Below, piece after piece: positions 24,723 through 38,092 of a DNA stretch of 64,000 nucleotides (its first letter is position 1; the number at the start of each line of letters is the position of its first letter). Origin of the DNA: Todiramphus chloris collaris. Its lineage: Eukaryota > Chordata > Aves > Coraciiformes > Alcedinidae. The stretch lies in the NCBI GenBank assembly GCA_025345505.1, contig JANVCC010000130.1, positions 10,192,641 to 10,256,640 on the forward strand, given 5' to 3'. The position numbers and the translations under genes are program-made. The notes beneath the pieces are model-generated. The model had not been told where the DNA came from, ran no database searches, and saw only the letters and a list, made by a program, of their open reading frames with translations.

Positions 24723-27700
24723 TGTTTCCTATTATACACACAATGCAAATGGTGACATCTTCAGTGCAACCAAGACAGTTGCTGACAGCAGATGACTTTT
24801 CAATGGTGCTTCTGTGTGTTTGCCTCCCCTTCAGTACCATATAATTTCCACAGGACTTTAAAAGCTTCTTGGCATAAATAGAAAGAAAAACAATCTGGTT
24901 TAGGTTCATGGGGAGAGAGAGAGAAATTCTTTGCAATAACTTTAGCTGAAGACTAGGAAATATTTTCCAGTTGAAAGCAGTAACATCCACTAGTTGGGAT
25001 TCAAACCCCATGTGTCCCTGCATAGCTACAAGAAGCAGACTAGAGCAACATTTGTTCTATCAAACATTAACTTAGTTTGGCCAACAACACTAGAACAAGG
25101 TATTTTGACCTTCTAGCAGCATAAAGAAAATCCCATTTCCTATTCCCTAGCACAAAACTTAGCTTCACAGCAAAGTAGATAGTTTTTCACAGTTTTTGAA
25201 TTATTCTGTAATTTTGTGTTGTTGTTCTAATCAAGCCAACAGTTCTGCCTCCATGAAATTTCCTACAATCCTTACCTGAAAGGAAGAATTCATGTTGAGA
25301 AAAAAACCACACTAACTTACACACTTTCCTGAAGTGGGTCTTAAAATCATCACTACAAAAGAGCTTCCCCATACCTATTTTCAGAATCTACTGTACTTTT
25401 GCTTGAGCTTTGACTTTTCACAATGCTGACAGTTTCCTTTGCTGTACTTTTATCCTTTTGTCCTTTTCTTTCAGTATAGCTCTCACATTACAGCTGTAAT
25501 TGTCACCACCAGTTAGACCCAGCCAGCTTTGGAAATTCCCTTAATCAACTCACTAATCAGGAGCTTATATGTGAGCTCTACATCAAGAAGCAGTCTGATG
25601 TCTAAGGGACTTTGAGCCTTGCCTAGTTGATGAATGAGCAACACAGTCAATTGTGAAAAAAAGTCTCAGATGAAGAGAAAACCTAACCCTGTTTGTTATC
25701 TCTTTTCACCAGCTATAATCAATAGATAGTTTCCAGACTCATTCAAATCTTGGGCCCTCAGTGCAAGTGTTTGCGTAATGTGGCACTTGTTTCCACATTA
25801 ATGTTAATCACTATGTTCAGTAAATAAAAATATTAAAGGTTATCATTGAAGTGCTAGGACTTACATGTATAGATTCATTTTGGCTTATGGGCCTTCATTC
25901 TTTTCACTGTTTCATTTTTTTGGTGTTGTTTATTTTTATTCTTTTTTTCTTTTAAAGATAGAGATTAAAATCAGGGAGGAAAGGGGAGAAGGATAATAAT
26001 GTACTGTAGAAATCTTAATTTGAAAATTTGTAACTTCTTTTGTAATTAATATGGTGACTTGGAGACACTATCATTCTGCTTCTGTTTTTTTCAGCAGCTC
26101 TAAGTTAGAGTTGCTGGCACATCTGGGAACCTATGTATAAACAAGCAATGGGTTAAAGTGCCCATGGAGATTGAACCCATGTTTTAAAACACATTTAGAA
26201 AACTAGCTACTAACTTGGGTAAGGGGAATGGGAAAAGACATGGCCCAGTGTTAATAGATGGGTAAAGTTGGTACTGCATCTGTCACTTAGTACATGCTGA
26301 ACAAGGCGAAAGGAAGAAACAGATGTCACAGCTCAGAAAGGAACAGCCCACAACTGTATGGAAGAACTTCATACTGAAATAATTCACTTGTTAAGCCGCC
26401 AAGGCAGAATGATACAGGAATCTGCTATTCTAACATCAGTAATGAAGTTGAAGGTAGTTTGTTCACAAGATAAATCCCGTGTTTCTTTCTTACTTGATGT
26501 AAAATTTAAGGAATATCTGCTAAAAGCCCCATGTCTCAGCAATTATGCTGTACTGACCAGCCTTGGGTACAGTTCTGTGAAAATATATAAACTAGTCAGT
26601 AGGAATTACTAACAGAGGAGTTAGTGCTGTCCTTACAAAACTGAGATGCATTCCACCCTGCAGAGCTCAAGCATGGACTCCGCTTACAAGGTAAACAAGT
26701 AAGTGGAGGTAAATGGTTTAGAAACCACAAAAGACCTTGTAATATAGGAAAGCTTTACCCTGGAGTCTTCCTTTCAAGATACGTAAGGCCTTAAGAAGCC
26801 TAGTTGTCATGATGAGTCTGGGAATTTTTATTCCTAAAGTGTGCAAGTATTTCAAGAAGAAATCACACAATGCCACACGGGAACAGAACTACCTGTTAAT
26901 ATTGCATATCTAAGCCTCTGCATATACAAAAGCACAGAGGAAATAACAACCTGAACACTGTGCTCATGCTGCGTTCATTCTCTCTATCGATGTTATGGTT
27001 CAGAATGTACTTCAGGGAAAGACTAACAAGTTCTACCTGTACTTGAAGAGTATGCTGGATTCTTACACCCAAAGGTAATCTATTTATTGTTGCTCACCTG
27101 TCAGATCAATGAAAGGCTCTTGCTATCAGTAAAATCTGTTAGGAACTAGGTGCCGTTCAAAACAACCAGTCTTCTTTGACAACACCTAGAAGAGCTTTGC
27201 CAGCTCAAATGCAGATGGACATAGCTCCATTCTACCCAAAAATATTCACCTCAGGCTACTTTCCAGTGACAATCCATGCCACTTCCTCAGCAAAGTACTA
27301 ATGTGTTAATTTGCTGTTGCTGATGGTGCTTTTTAATGCTTTGAAAAAGCATATTGAAGGGACTATTTTTGCACCATGTGGAATTTTCTCCCTGTCTGCT
27401 CACATGTATATGAAATGAATGTACAGGGCTGTATTCCACAAAGAAAAAAAAAGCCAAACAAACAAACAAAGGTCAAAGATACTACCAAAGCTGATTTTCA
27501 GGGTAATGGGAATATCCATAGCAACTCCGTGTTTCAGAGCAATGTAATAGTTTAGAAACAAAACAGTCACCATTCCTGGCAATAGTCACTTATCCCTGTG
27601 GAACTGAAGGTAGTAATAGCAATATCAATCAAACCTTTTCATTAAAAAATGCACAGTTATATGACTGTATACCAACTTGAAAATCTACCGCCTTTTTTTT

Positions 27701-30700
27701 TCTTTTTTTTTAATAGTCCTCTCTCATTTCAGTAGATAGATACTTTGGAAGGAAGCTGCCTTTTACTGATGTCCCACAGCCATAATGGACACTGTGAGCC
27801 CTCCTGAAAATAAACCACACATGGATGCAATGCCATACATCACCTTCCTATCCTTGCTGAAAGAAGTAAAAAAAGGAAGGTCTGCATAACTTACAGTTAC
27901 AGAACAGGCAGGCATTTGCAAAGACAGAAATGTATTGGTTTAGGGTTGGGGGTTTTTTTTCATAGTATATAGTTTGTTCTTACTATAAGGAAAAAAAAAA
28001 AATAACAGACCATAAATTTTCCAAACTTCTAAGTAATTCAACCATACTGCAGCTCAACATGCCTGTACTCAGCTGAATAAACCAGCTTGGTGCAGACAAT
28101 CCTGCAGCCCAGACTGAAAGTAGGAAAATTACACCTCAGAGACATAACCTAAAATCTGGAGAAATTTTTCAAGGCATCAGAAAGGCCACAAGGATATAGA
28201 TAAATCTGTTTAAAATGTTTGGGATTTTTTTATGATGTGGATGGACTATAAATTCAGTGATTTCTATCTCCCTGACCTGATGTTGGCCACTGAATACGTG
28301 AAGACACTTGCAAGAGGGTAAAGCATAGAAATGCTTTCAAAGTTGACAATTGGCAGAGGTACAATGGACCAGGTTTGTTTTTTTAAACATTGATTATATG
28401 TATACTGACATATAATGAAAGTACCTTCTTCAGATAAAGTGCTTTCTTTCATTGTTTCCTGATAAATTACTTCTAAAAGCTATTAAACAAACTTGAGACC
28501 AAAGATCATCAATGCTCTGAGCAGGACTAGCTGCATTTGTGAGCATTCAGACTGCTACAAGCACAGCAGGTTCTGGAGTTGGCTGGGTCCTACCCCACCC
28601 TCAAGGTCAAATAACTGCAAATGTTTTTTTTTGATTTGTCAGACAAATGTAGATTAAATATATTCAGCAACTCCCACACCACATTTATTGTAGGAACTTC
28701 CTCATGCAATATGCTAGCTCAAGGGCACCCTTTTGCCAAGAGAGCTTTCAAATCACCTAGGTGGTTTCTGGAAAGGTGTGAAATCTGCTCAGGCACACCA
28801 AATTCCAATGTCTCTCTATATATGTATGTTTGTTTGTATGTGTCAATAGAAATTTATGTACATTGGTTATAAGAAGAATGCCCTGAGGAATGAGAGGAAA
28901 AAAGTCAAGCATTGAAAATCAGGAAAGACCAGCAGTAAAATCTTTTTTTTTTTTAATCTGTCCTCTCATGTTTCCAGCTCTGCATTGGAATGGAAAGGAA
29001 GAATTCAATCTTGAAATTAAATTGCAGTCTTAATGACAGTTTAATGTCTATGTCCACAAGAATTCACAGTACTTTACAAGAAACTCAGCCTGTGTTGGCA
29101 ATAGCAACTCTGGACCCTGCCTTACTTCTCATGAACAGTTCATCTGGTTGAACCACTTAGATGCACACTGGCAGCAGACCACAGTTCTAAAAATTAGTGC
29201 ACTTTCTTTTTCTCAGCAGTATTGAAAACCACACAGGGTAATTACAGCAGTTCTGCAACTCCCACAGAACACTGAACCTGCCTGAGCCATTCTCTCACTT
29301 GAAAGTCACATACCAATTACAAGTTTCACTTGGCTAGAGGCTTTAGTTTATTACATTTCCACATTATGCTGAAGTTGTAACTTCATTTTACACTGCAGAG
29401 GCCCATCCCATGCCAAGAAAGGGCCAGATGCACAGATAAATGCTGAAAAGAACTTACTCTGCCAACCCGTGCCTGCAATCCTGGAAGATGTTCAGGTGCC
29501 AAGGTTAGAAACAAGCTCCTGCTACATTTTGAACGTTGCCATTAGAACATGCCTGTAGTGCATTTATGACCACAAAGTGAAGTCCCATGCCAAAAATTAA
29601 CTGTAGAAAAGTGATAATGGCATATTTACAATATTACTGATAAATGCACTCTGTGTGGACAAAAGCAACAGTAATTAAAGCAACAGTAATTAATTTACCT
29701 ACCGGCTCTGCAAATTCACCCACCATCTGAAAAAAATACAAATATAGAAAAGCAAGAAGACCTTGCTTCTCACTCACATTGCAAAGGAGAATGAGAAGGG
29801 TAAACAGCTCAGGTAAACTAGAAGAGCTATTTTTTCTAGCCCAGTTTTGGCAACAAACCTCTTGTTAGAAACAAACCCTTGCATTTCAGAATACCCTTCC
29901 CATAATGATAATAATAATATTCATATATGAAAGCATACCCTTCCAAAGCATATTTCTGCCAGAATCCAAAAAAGCACACAAGAAAATTGATTCTTCTAAC
30001 ATGTGAAACGTTGAAGAAGCTACTGGTCATCTAAGCCAGTTTTTAACATTTCCAGAAGGAAAAAAGTTTCCATTGGCTGCACTGGAGATGCATCAGCATG
30101 TCAAAACAGCTCTCTGGCTCTGCAGACAGATAACAACAGTTTTTCCACAGGCGTGCGTGCATATGGGTGTGCATGCATGGGGGGGATGTGTGTTTGGTGG
30201 GGAGGCTGCCTAAAAGCATCAATGTCTTTATAGGCATCCTCAGTCCAGAATTCTGCACCCAAGACTGTCACCAAAATAGCAGCATGGCGTTTCACTACCT
30301 GCAAAGCTGAGAACCTGCCAGTGCTGCCACCGTGCTGCTCTTCCTGGAGAACACAAGACCAGGCAGGTCTGCCTGCCAGGGAGAACAGGATCCAGATGGG
30401 GTTTTTTAAGAACTCTCTGGAGATCCTGATTACAAATTACTCTCAGTTCATGCTCAGAGCATTTAAGGCTTTGCGCAGATGTAGCTCCTTTAAAGCCAAT
30501 ACTAAAAACATCTTCTAAGCTTTCAAGAAAACTACATTTCTAGCTTGGCCAGAAAGGAAGAAAACAGCTTAAATAAAAGGACCAGATTTTCAGCCAGAGC
30601 ATACCATTTTGTATTTCATCTCTGCAGAAATTATTTTGCGGAATCTGAGATCTGCTCAGATTTCTTCTTAGGATAATGTTTCCGTTCACAGGGAAAGCTT

Positions 30701-33700
30701 AGCTTTATGTTTATAGTAATAAGAATATTCCTCATACTTTTATTTCACCTATGCTGTATACTCTCTTCCAGTTCTAAACTAGAGGGAAATGAAAATTGCT
30801 CCAGCAAGGCCTGTAGCATGTCCAACTATGTAGCCATCTAAGAAATCCAAACTGTATTAATTCCAGTAGCTGACTGCTTTCTTGTTTGTCCCAATACAGT
30901 ATCAGAATTGGCCAAGTCCAATTCCTAAGCTCATTTTCAACTTTTCACATAGATCAGGCAGTGCTCTAAGAAGACCCTTGAGCTACAAGCAAAACCTTGC
31001 TAAAATAAAGGAGATTGATGAAACTAGACAGATTTGATGGAAAACAAGTTAATCATTAGTCTAATAAAATATATATTGCAGTTGTTAGGGTCTAGTAAAA
31101 TGTATACTGGAATACTTAAACTGAAATTATTTCTGGAGGTAATTAATTATCTCCATCACAAGTGGCAGGGTTCAAAAGGACCACAGGATGATAAGCGTAA
31201 CGCTAATTATTAGAGAGGGTAAAAGGCAGGCCAGGAATTTATAGACCAGTCAATAGACCAGTCTAATTCAGGTATATGAAGCTCTGCTCCCACAATAAAT
31301 AATTACAGAGACTGAGAGTGCCTAATACACTGCCTGCTAAAAATTTACTAGGTGATCTCACAATGGCTCCTATCACCCAAATTTGAAAAATTCTTCTCCC
31401 ATTGAAATGAAGCTGACACAATTGTGAGTAGACAACCCTGATTTGCCATCACCACTGTATCTTCACACAAGTTCAACAAAAGAAGACTGACATCAAGCAA
31501 AAAGACATCCTATGATTTGAGATTTAATTGACTTTCAATTGAACTGAAACAACCAAAAGAAACCAAAGTGATTGCCTCAAGGTGTTATGAACTGCTGGTT
31601 AATTGTACTTTGACTCTCTTTGTAATGAACACCTCTCCAGTCTGATCAGGCTGCTGACTAGTTTTCAACTAGTTGCAAATAGCAAGCATTTGCAATGCTT
31701 CCTTAGTAATGTTATTCAACACACGATCATTCAGTCATTTTATGGAGCACTTAGAAGCCCAAAGCTTTCACTGAAGGACATTTACTGTGGCAAACAAAGC
31801 AAAGGCAGGGAGCCACAGCAGTGTCCTACATGACAGGAAAGTCTTGTATTTCAATCTGGATGTCATTGCTGGCTCACAGTGTGGTTTCACAATGGTTTAA
31901 ACCAACGGTAAATGGTTGCTTTTCCTCAGTCATGATTATACTTTCCTCCTTCTCTTGCATCAATTCTGGCATTTATTCAACAATCTCATTCTGTGTTTTT
32001 CACCATCTTTGCTGTGGCTTCCGTGAGCTTTCCAGACAGTTTGCCTGGGTGTCAGGCATGTGTGGTATTACACCAGGGCAGCCATACATGACCAGGGACA
32101 TGCTGAGGCTCTGCCTGAAAATGCCGCAGCATATTTCGACCTGGCATGTCACCAGCCTTGGCTATGGCTCTGGCATGCGTGACCTGACAGTAATCAGATC
32201 TCTTTGTCGCTATCATTTCATGCAATTGATTTATATGTGCTTTTCAGTGAGGTCCCTGAGTCACAGATCTCCAGCTAGTCTCATTGCTGGCCAGTTTGTG
32301 ATGCCACACCTGCATGTCAGGGCTTTCAAGGAACTACAGAGTGAGCCAGGTTCCATGAAACCCAGTGTTAGCTAATCAGAAGAGAAGCACTCCAGGAAAG
32401 TAACATCTCAACGTTTGCATGCATGCCTGTCGTACCACACCATCATGCTCTGTTCATGCAGTGAGCCGGGGAAGTGAGTCATAACCTTATATGTTAGAGT
32501 CCAGAAAGAGTGTATGCTTTCTTCTTTCCTTCAGAAGACAATAGGAGTGATCCTTTTCAAGTCTTCTCTTGCTTGAAGCTATTTGACTCAGGTCCCAGAC
32601 ATGTATTTCCTCTCTGAGGAGATGAGAAAAAACAGAAGCCTTGTTGCTTGCATTGTTTCATGATCATGGATGATGTTAATTACCCAAAAGTGATTAATTT
32701 CAGGAAGCATTCTCTTAGATTGCCCAGTGAGTAGGGAACATAACCACTAAACAAGCCACAAAGATACAATATCATAAACCATTATTTCATTAATCTTGGA
32801 AGAGCTGCAGTAGTGTATACTACATGCAACTCGCAAACCTAAGCTGTTTGAATATTACCTGGTAACATAGAGCCTTGGTTCTGAACTGCTGGCCAAAGCA
32901 AACTCCTCCTCTGGATTATCTGAGGACTTGCATGGTGGAAAGTTGCATCATGAGACCTCCAAGAGGGTATAGCATCTCAGCCACAGGTGGACCACGCACT
33001 AGTAGTCCGTAGTCACAGCAGTCATCCCGCAAGAGCCAACAGGATTGACTTTGTCAAGGAGGGACCTCAAAAGCTACTTCCACGACTCACTAAGATAATT
33101 TCTGTGGAGAAACAGGGTCCAATGGTTGGATCTTCATTAAAATAAAGCACTGTTCGTCAGGCTGTTTTCCCTTCACCTATACCTGCCGGAGAAAAGCAGC
33201 AATTCTGGTGCCCAAAATACGTCTAACTAGTGCTACTACACTGCCCTGGTGCCCTCCCAGTCTTCTTGAATAAGTCTTAGAGTAAGAAAACAGAAAAAGC
33301 ACTGGTGGGGAACCAGCCCCAGCTGTGCGGGTTTCAGCCACTCCAGATGTGGAATGCTAATAGGGGGTGCGGGTCTCCAAGTGCCACTGCTCAGGAAGGG
33401 ACTCTTGCTGCTCCACAGCTGCCTGAGCACCGAGGAGTTAAAAGCTTGGGGTGGGGTCATATTTACAGGTTAGCTTTGTGCACTATGCACCCAGTGAGCA
33501 ACTGACTAACACAATTTCACTCCCACAAGCTCTTTGTCTCTAGCTGGGGTTTGGCACTGCAAACCACAGCATATCTACAATGGGTGAGCAATATCTGATT
33601 ACTCGGAGGAATAAAAGGCTCTCGGAGCTATTTCATTTACAGCTGGCCAGATGAACTCTATAAACAGGAAAACCACACCCATCCTCAGACTCAGTTTAAA

Positions 33701-34848
33701 TGGGATTACTCTGGTTTTCACATATAATTTCCACTGAAGGTCTGTCCTGGGCTTTACTGCAGCTGCAGTTTATGTATGAGAAATCAAGCAGCTCTGTGAA
33801 TACACTGTTGGAGAGAAAATTCCCTGGAGCAGGAAGAGAGCGTTGCCCCTCTCTTGCCAGTCCCAGCTCATGCCCAGCACAGCCCTTCCTTGCTGCTGGG
33901 ACTGACCCACTAGATTTGCTCAAAGCCAGCCCAGTGGAACAGAGAGGGGAAGGTGCTGGCATCTGCCTGGGAAGTGCCATCAGGGCTGTGCGGTGGCTCA
34001 GCGGGCACAGTCTCTGCTGCCGCAGGTACCTGTCAGGCTGAGAGCTTTTCTGGAGGGGCAATGATATTCGGTAGAGTTGTAAGATGCAAGGGTCCAGCCT
34101 TACTGCTGGGACCTTTTGCCTGTCGCTGCCTTACCTCTCATGGTGACGACAACAACAGCATGTCTGGAGCAAAGCTAGGGGCATGGACTGAGGGCGGAGG
34201 AAAGGAAAGAGGACCACACCAAGGCCTCCTGCTCTGCTGTGTCCCCAGGAGTCTCATGGTAGAGGAGGCGCAGCTCCAAGGGCTGTTCTCCTGAGACACA
34301 GGCTCACCCGCAGACTGACACTGCACTCAAGTGACAGGCGCTCAAGGTTGGGGGGACAAAAGAGGCACCCTCCAGCCAGCCTCGGGAGCCTGGGCTGCAG
34401 CACCCCCTCCCCAACACACCAGACAGTGTTTGTGAGAATGTGGTGATGGGAAGGTGATGTATGACCTTGCATCCATGTGTGGTTTATGCTCAGGAGGGCT
34501 CACAGTGTCCATTATAGCTGTGGCACATCAGTAAAGAGCAGCTCGCTCCCCAGCACACCAGCAGTGCCCCTCTGCTCCTACCTGCCGGTTTCAGCACAAG
34601 CGGTTCTATATCCCCAACACCGCTCAACCCTGCCTAAGTTTCCCTAGTTGCTAGGCGTGCACTCCCACACTGCCACAGAGCAGAGCCCCAGTAATATCAA
34701 CCCATGTTATTAACCCATTTGCCCTGGAAGGAAAAGCATGGTGAGGTCTCTTATGAACCAAATCTCAATAGTGTCATGTAAGAAAGCACCATCGAGGAAA
34801 CACTGACAAATGTTTCAATCAAGAAGATTTACACATCTCATGTGGGGG
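24723..34848. other. Intergenic region
   Basis: About 10 kb with no supportable gene. It holds scattered short A or T runs and small duplications. The largest ORF (31821-32375, +, 184 residues) has no recognised domain. The 33.7-34.5 kb part is more GC-rich than its surroundings and has overlapping ORFs on both strands, but no recognised protein. Confidence 0.55.
29662..29691. repeat. Tandem duplication, 15-base unit, two copies
   Basis: AAAGCAACAGTAATT is repeated directly twice. Small replication-slippage type duplication. Confidence 0.85.
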
Positions 34849-34877
34849 TTAAAAAAAAAAATAATAAAAAAAAAAAA
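34849..34877. repeat. A-rich tract
   Basis: Two A runs around AATAATAA. Low complexity; could be an old retroposon tail but no body is recognised beside it. Confidence 0.85.
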
Positions 34878-35164
34878 TCCTATTTAGGACTGAACAAACA
34901 AAATATTTTCTTACTTCTAGACTTTTTTTTTCTTGTATTACCAAATGCAAAGGGAAGTGAAGGACATGAAAAAAATAAAAGTCCCCAGTGATCTCAGAGG
35001 TAACAAACTCCAGGGGTGGGAGAGCCCCAGTTAAACCTCTGTGTCTCACGTACCCTAGAAGCCCAAAGAGCACTTATTAGTGGGTCCCTCCATGATTCAG
35101 CATGATAGGACCAGTCACTCTCTCTTACACAAATGGTGCTATAAATATTTAGGCCCAAGGTAAC

Positions 35165-35935
35165 AAAAATCACAGAATCACTCAGATTGGAAAAGACCCT
35201 TGGGATCATCGTGTCCAACCATTAGCCCTACTCTACAAGTTCACTCGTAGACCATATTCCCCAACACCACATCCAAGCGATGTTTAAACACATCCAGGGA
35301 TGGTGACTCAGGGATGGAGGTCAGACTGACAGGTCTATAGTTACTTGGATCCTCCTTTCTGCCTTTCTTGTAGATGGGCGTCACATTTGCTAACCTCCAG
35401 TCCATGGGGACCTTCACAGTTAGCCAAGACTTCAGATAAATAATGGAAAGTGGCTTGGCAAGCACATACACCAGCTCTTTCAGCACCCTTGGGTGTATCC
35501 CCTCTGGTCCCATAGATTTGTGTGTATCCAAGTGGCACAGAAGGTCCCTGACCACCTCCTCTTTAACCATGATGACCTTTCCCTCCCTGACTCCCAGCTT
35601 ATGAGGCTGGAGGTCCAGGGGATAGCTTGTTCCACTGCTGAAGACTGAGGCAAAGTAGGCATTAAGCACCTCAACCTTCTCCTCATCCTTTGTTACTAAG
35701 TTTCCCTCTGCATCCAATAAATGATGGAGATTTTCCCTAATTCTCCTTTTGTTCTTAATGTATTTATAGAAACACTTTATATTATCCTTAACAGCCTTAG
35801 CAAGGTTAAGCTCAAGACTAAATGCTTCCAGAGCACTGGCAGGAGGCACAGGGCAGTCCAGGTCCTGTTGCAGTAAGCCTTTCTCTTGGAGGTGTAACAA
35901 ACGCTGCCGGCAGCAATTTGCCAGGAGCAATTATC
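35165..35935 (-). mobile_element. CR1 LINE, minus strand, internally deleted RT fragment
   Basis: On the minus strand the frame 35241-35930 encodes CR1 ORF2: AKAVKDNIKCFYKYIKNKRR, EKVEVLNAYFASVFSSGTSY, GPEGIHPRVLKELVYVLAKP and DWRLANVTPIYKKGRKEDPS-NYRPVSLTS, the first half of the reverse transcriptase. It then jumps directly to the terminal part (SPSLDVFKHRLDVVL) and to the 3' end at 35165-35230 (reverse complement of CACAGAATCACTCAGATTGG ... CATCGTGTCCAACCATTAGC). The catalytic FADD block is absent, so most of the RT is deleted. The outer 5' edge, about 35830-35935, is uncertain. Confidence 0.92.
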
Positions 35936-38039
35936 AGAAATCCTGTGCTGCTCAACAGTAAATTTCCAGAGGTAACAGCTCGCTGCTCATTAAGTCACTT
36001 GGTTAACAAAGTACTGCTGAACCCACCCTGCCTTGTGCAACTCCTAGTTTCTTCAGTAGGGTGGACTCATGTGTGCTTTCCTAATCGCCAACATATTCAT
36101 CACTTTTCCAGGAATTTTGCAGGAGGACATGTAGCCACAAAAGACAGTTTTAGTGAATGCGAGGTGGACCCAAGGGCATTTTAACATCGAGGTTACTAGC
36201 CTTGACATAACAGAATCAAGCTATTAAAGGCATTTAGGGTGTGGATGTAACCTGAAATATATTTAGAAAATAAAACCTGTCAGGCTTCCACCTAACAAAG
36301 TAAGAGTATTGCTTGGGGAGCTCACAGGGCCTCTAATTCTGATAAGAAGGTGTCCAAGTAAAACAAGAGGAATTATGACAATAAAATCAGTGTTTACTGA
36401 TCAGAAGTTAAGAACTATTACCTACAGTTTTGTCTGCAAATACCCCTATTCCAACTGTGAACGCTATCAATAAAACAATCGAAAAGGAAAAGATACATTC
36501 AGCCTAGTGGGGTAGATGCACTTTAAACCAGATATTCTCATTCCTTTTTGTCTTACAACACCTTTGATAGGTGAAACTACTCTAACAGCTGAAGTCCTTT
36601 CATATTGTATTGAGCTCTTGAGGCTTTGTAGGGAATGGGAAGTTGTTGGGGCCAGAGCTGCTGCTGTTGGAACATGCTCCCATTTCCTACAAAACAATTG
36701 CATACAAGTGAGGAGAGAAAGGAATTAAGCCAGAAAAAGACACTTCTGACCCTCGCACTCTATTCAACTTGCAATATTGATACTGAGGAAGTAAATACAG
36801 TTTAACTACGAACTCCCACATATCAGCAACTAGGCTTTTAAAGGCATGATTTTAGTGTCTTGTAGCAGTTCCATAAGAGTCACTTTGTCCAGGAAAACAA
36901 ATAAGGGGCAAAAAAAGAGAGAGTGGGAGAGAAGAGATCAACAAAATAAAAGCAGGATGATGATGAGCAATATGGAACCAGAAAGATGGCAATTCCAGGT
37001 TCATATACTGTAGGTGAGTTGACTGAAGCCACTGGGCCTCTATGCTGGAGGGTGCCTTTTAGCTCAAGTGAAGACAACCTGGCTGCATTGTGTAAGTCTG
37101 AAGACCCAGAAGATGACAATGGTCTGGCATCCCTGAACTCCTCAGTGACTCCCCGGATAAACAGTGGCTTATGGCCATACACAGTTTATGGAGGTACCCC
37201 AGCCAGCTCACTTCAGCAGTGTGAAACGTATCAATATATTCTTTTTCTTTTGCTTTTTTCCCATTGTTTTTTGGGGGGAGTGTGATTTGGTTTTTTGGGG
37301 GTTTTTGAGTTTTGCCCTGTACCAGGTGCCTGGAAAACATTTTTACATTGCGATTTCAAGTTCAGCAGACTGATTCAAGCCCATTGTTGCTTGCATTTTT
37401 CATGTACTTTTGTGAATGGCTGTATGTGAACAGGCAGAGCTGAAATTCCTTGTGTTTTCCAATATAGACTCAGGCTACTGGTGCCAAGTCAGGTGTCAAA
37501 AATCCTAGAAGGCAAGAAACTGCCTTCTGAAACTTTTCAATGAACTTTAGAAAGATAGCAACTCTTTAGATTAGATTTCCTTTCCCAGGACTTCTTGTTC
37601 AGTGAAGAGATAATGATTGAATGACACAAACCATCTTTCCTTTCAGTTACATGGAATTTGGGGATATTTTGGTTAATACAGATTATGTAAGCTTTGATTC
37701 TGAGGAGAGTAAACTGACAGTCAAAGGAAAGAATTAACTGCAGCCAGTGTGACTTATGCAGAAGGCCCCTTAGGTAGACCATGGCTGTGTACGCCATGTG
37801 GAGCTTATAAAAGAGGATTCCCATTTTCTATGGGGAAGAGCTTGTGAAAGAAGGGAGAGAAGACGATAGAGGCTGGGGAGGTGAGCATTTCTCTTTCCCA
37901 AGCTCAGGCAAGTTTGCCTGAGCTCAAATTGCAGCCAGAGACTTCCTGGGCATCACTACCCAGCACAAGTGCTGTAATGTCTCCAGCTGGATAGAGACAA
38001 AAGATAAAGAAATCACATTTCAGATGCCATGAATACTGT

Positions 38040-38092
38040 TAAAAAACAAAAAAAAAACCAACCAAATAAACAAACCAAAACCAAAAAAACAG
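38040..38092. repeat. A/C-rich low-complexity tract
   Basis: AAAAAACAAAAAAAAAACC followed by degenerate CAAA/CCAAA units. Low complexity only. Confidence 0.85.

Noticed and set aside
24412..25023. 203-codon minus-strand ORF.
   Set aside because: It is antisense to a CR1 fragment (24583-24722) and shows no domain.
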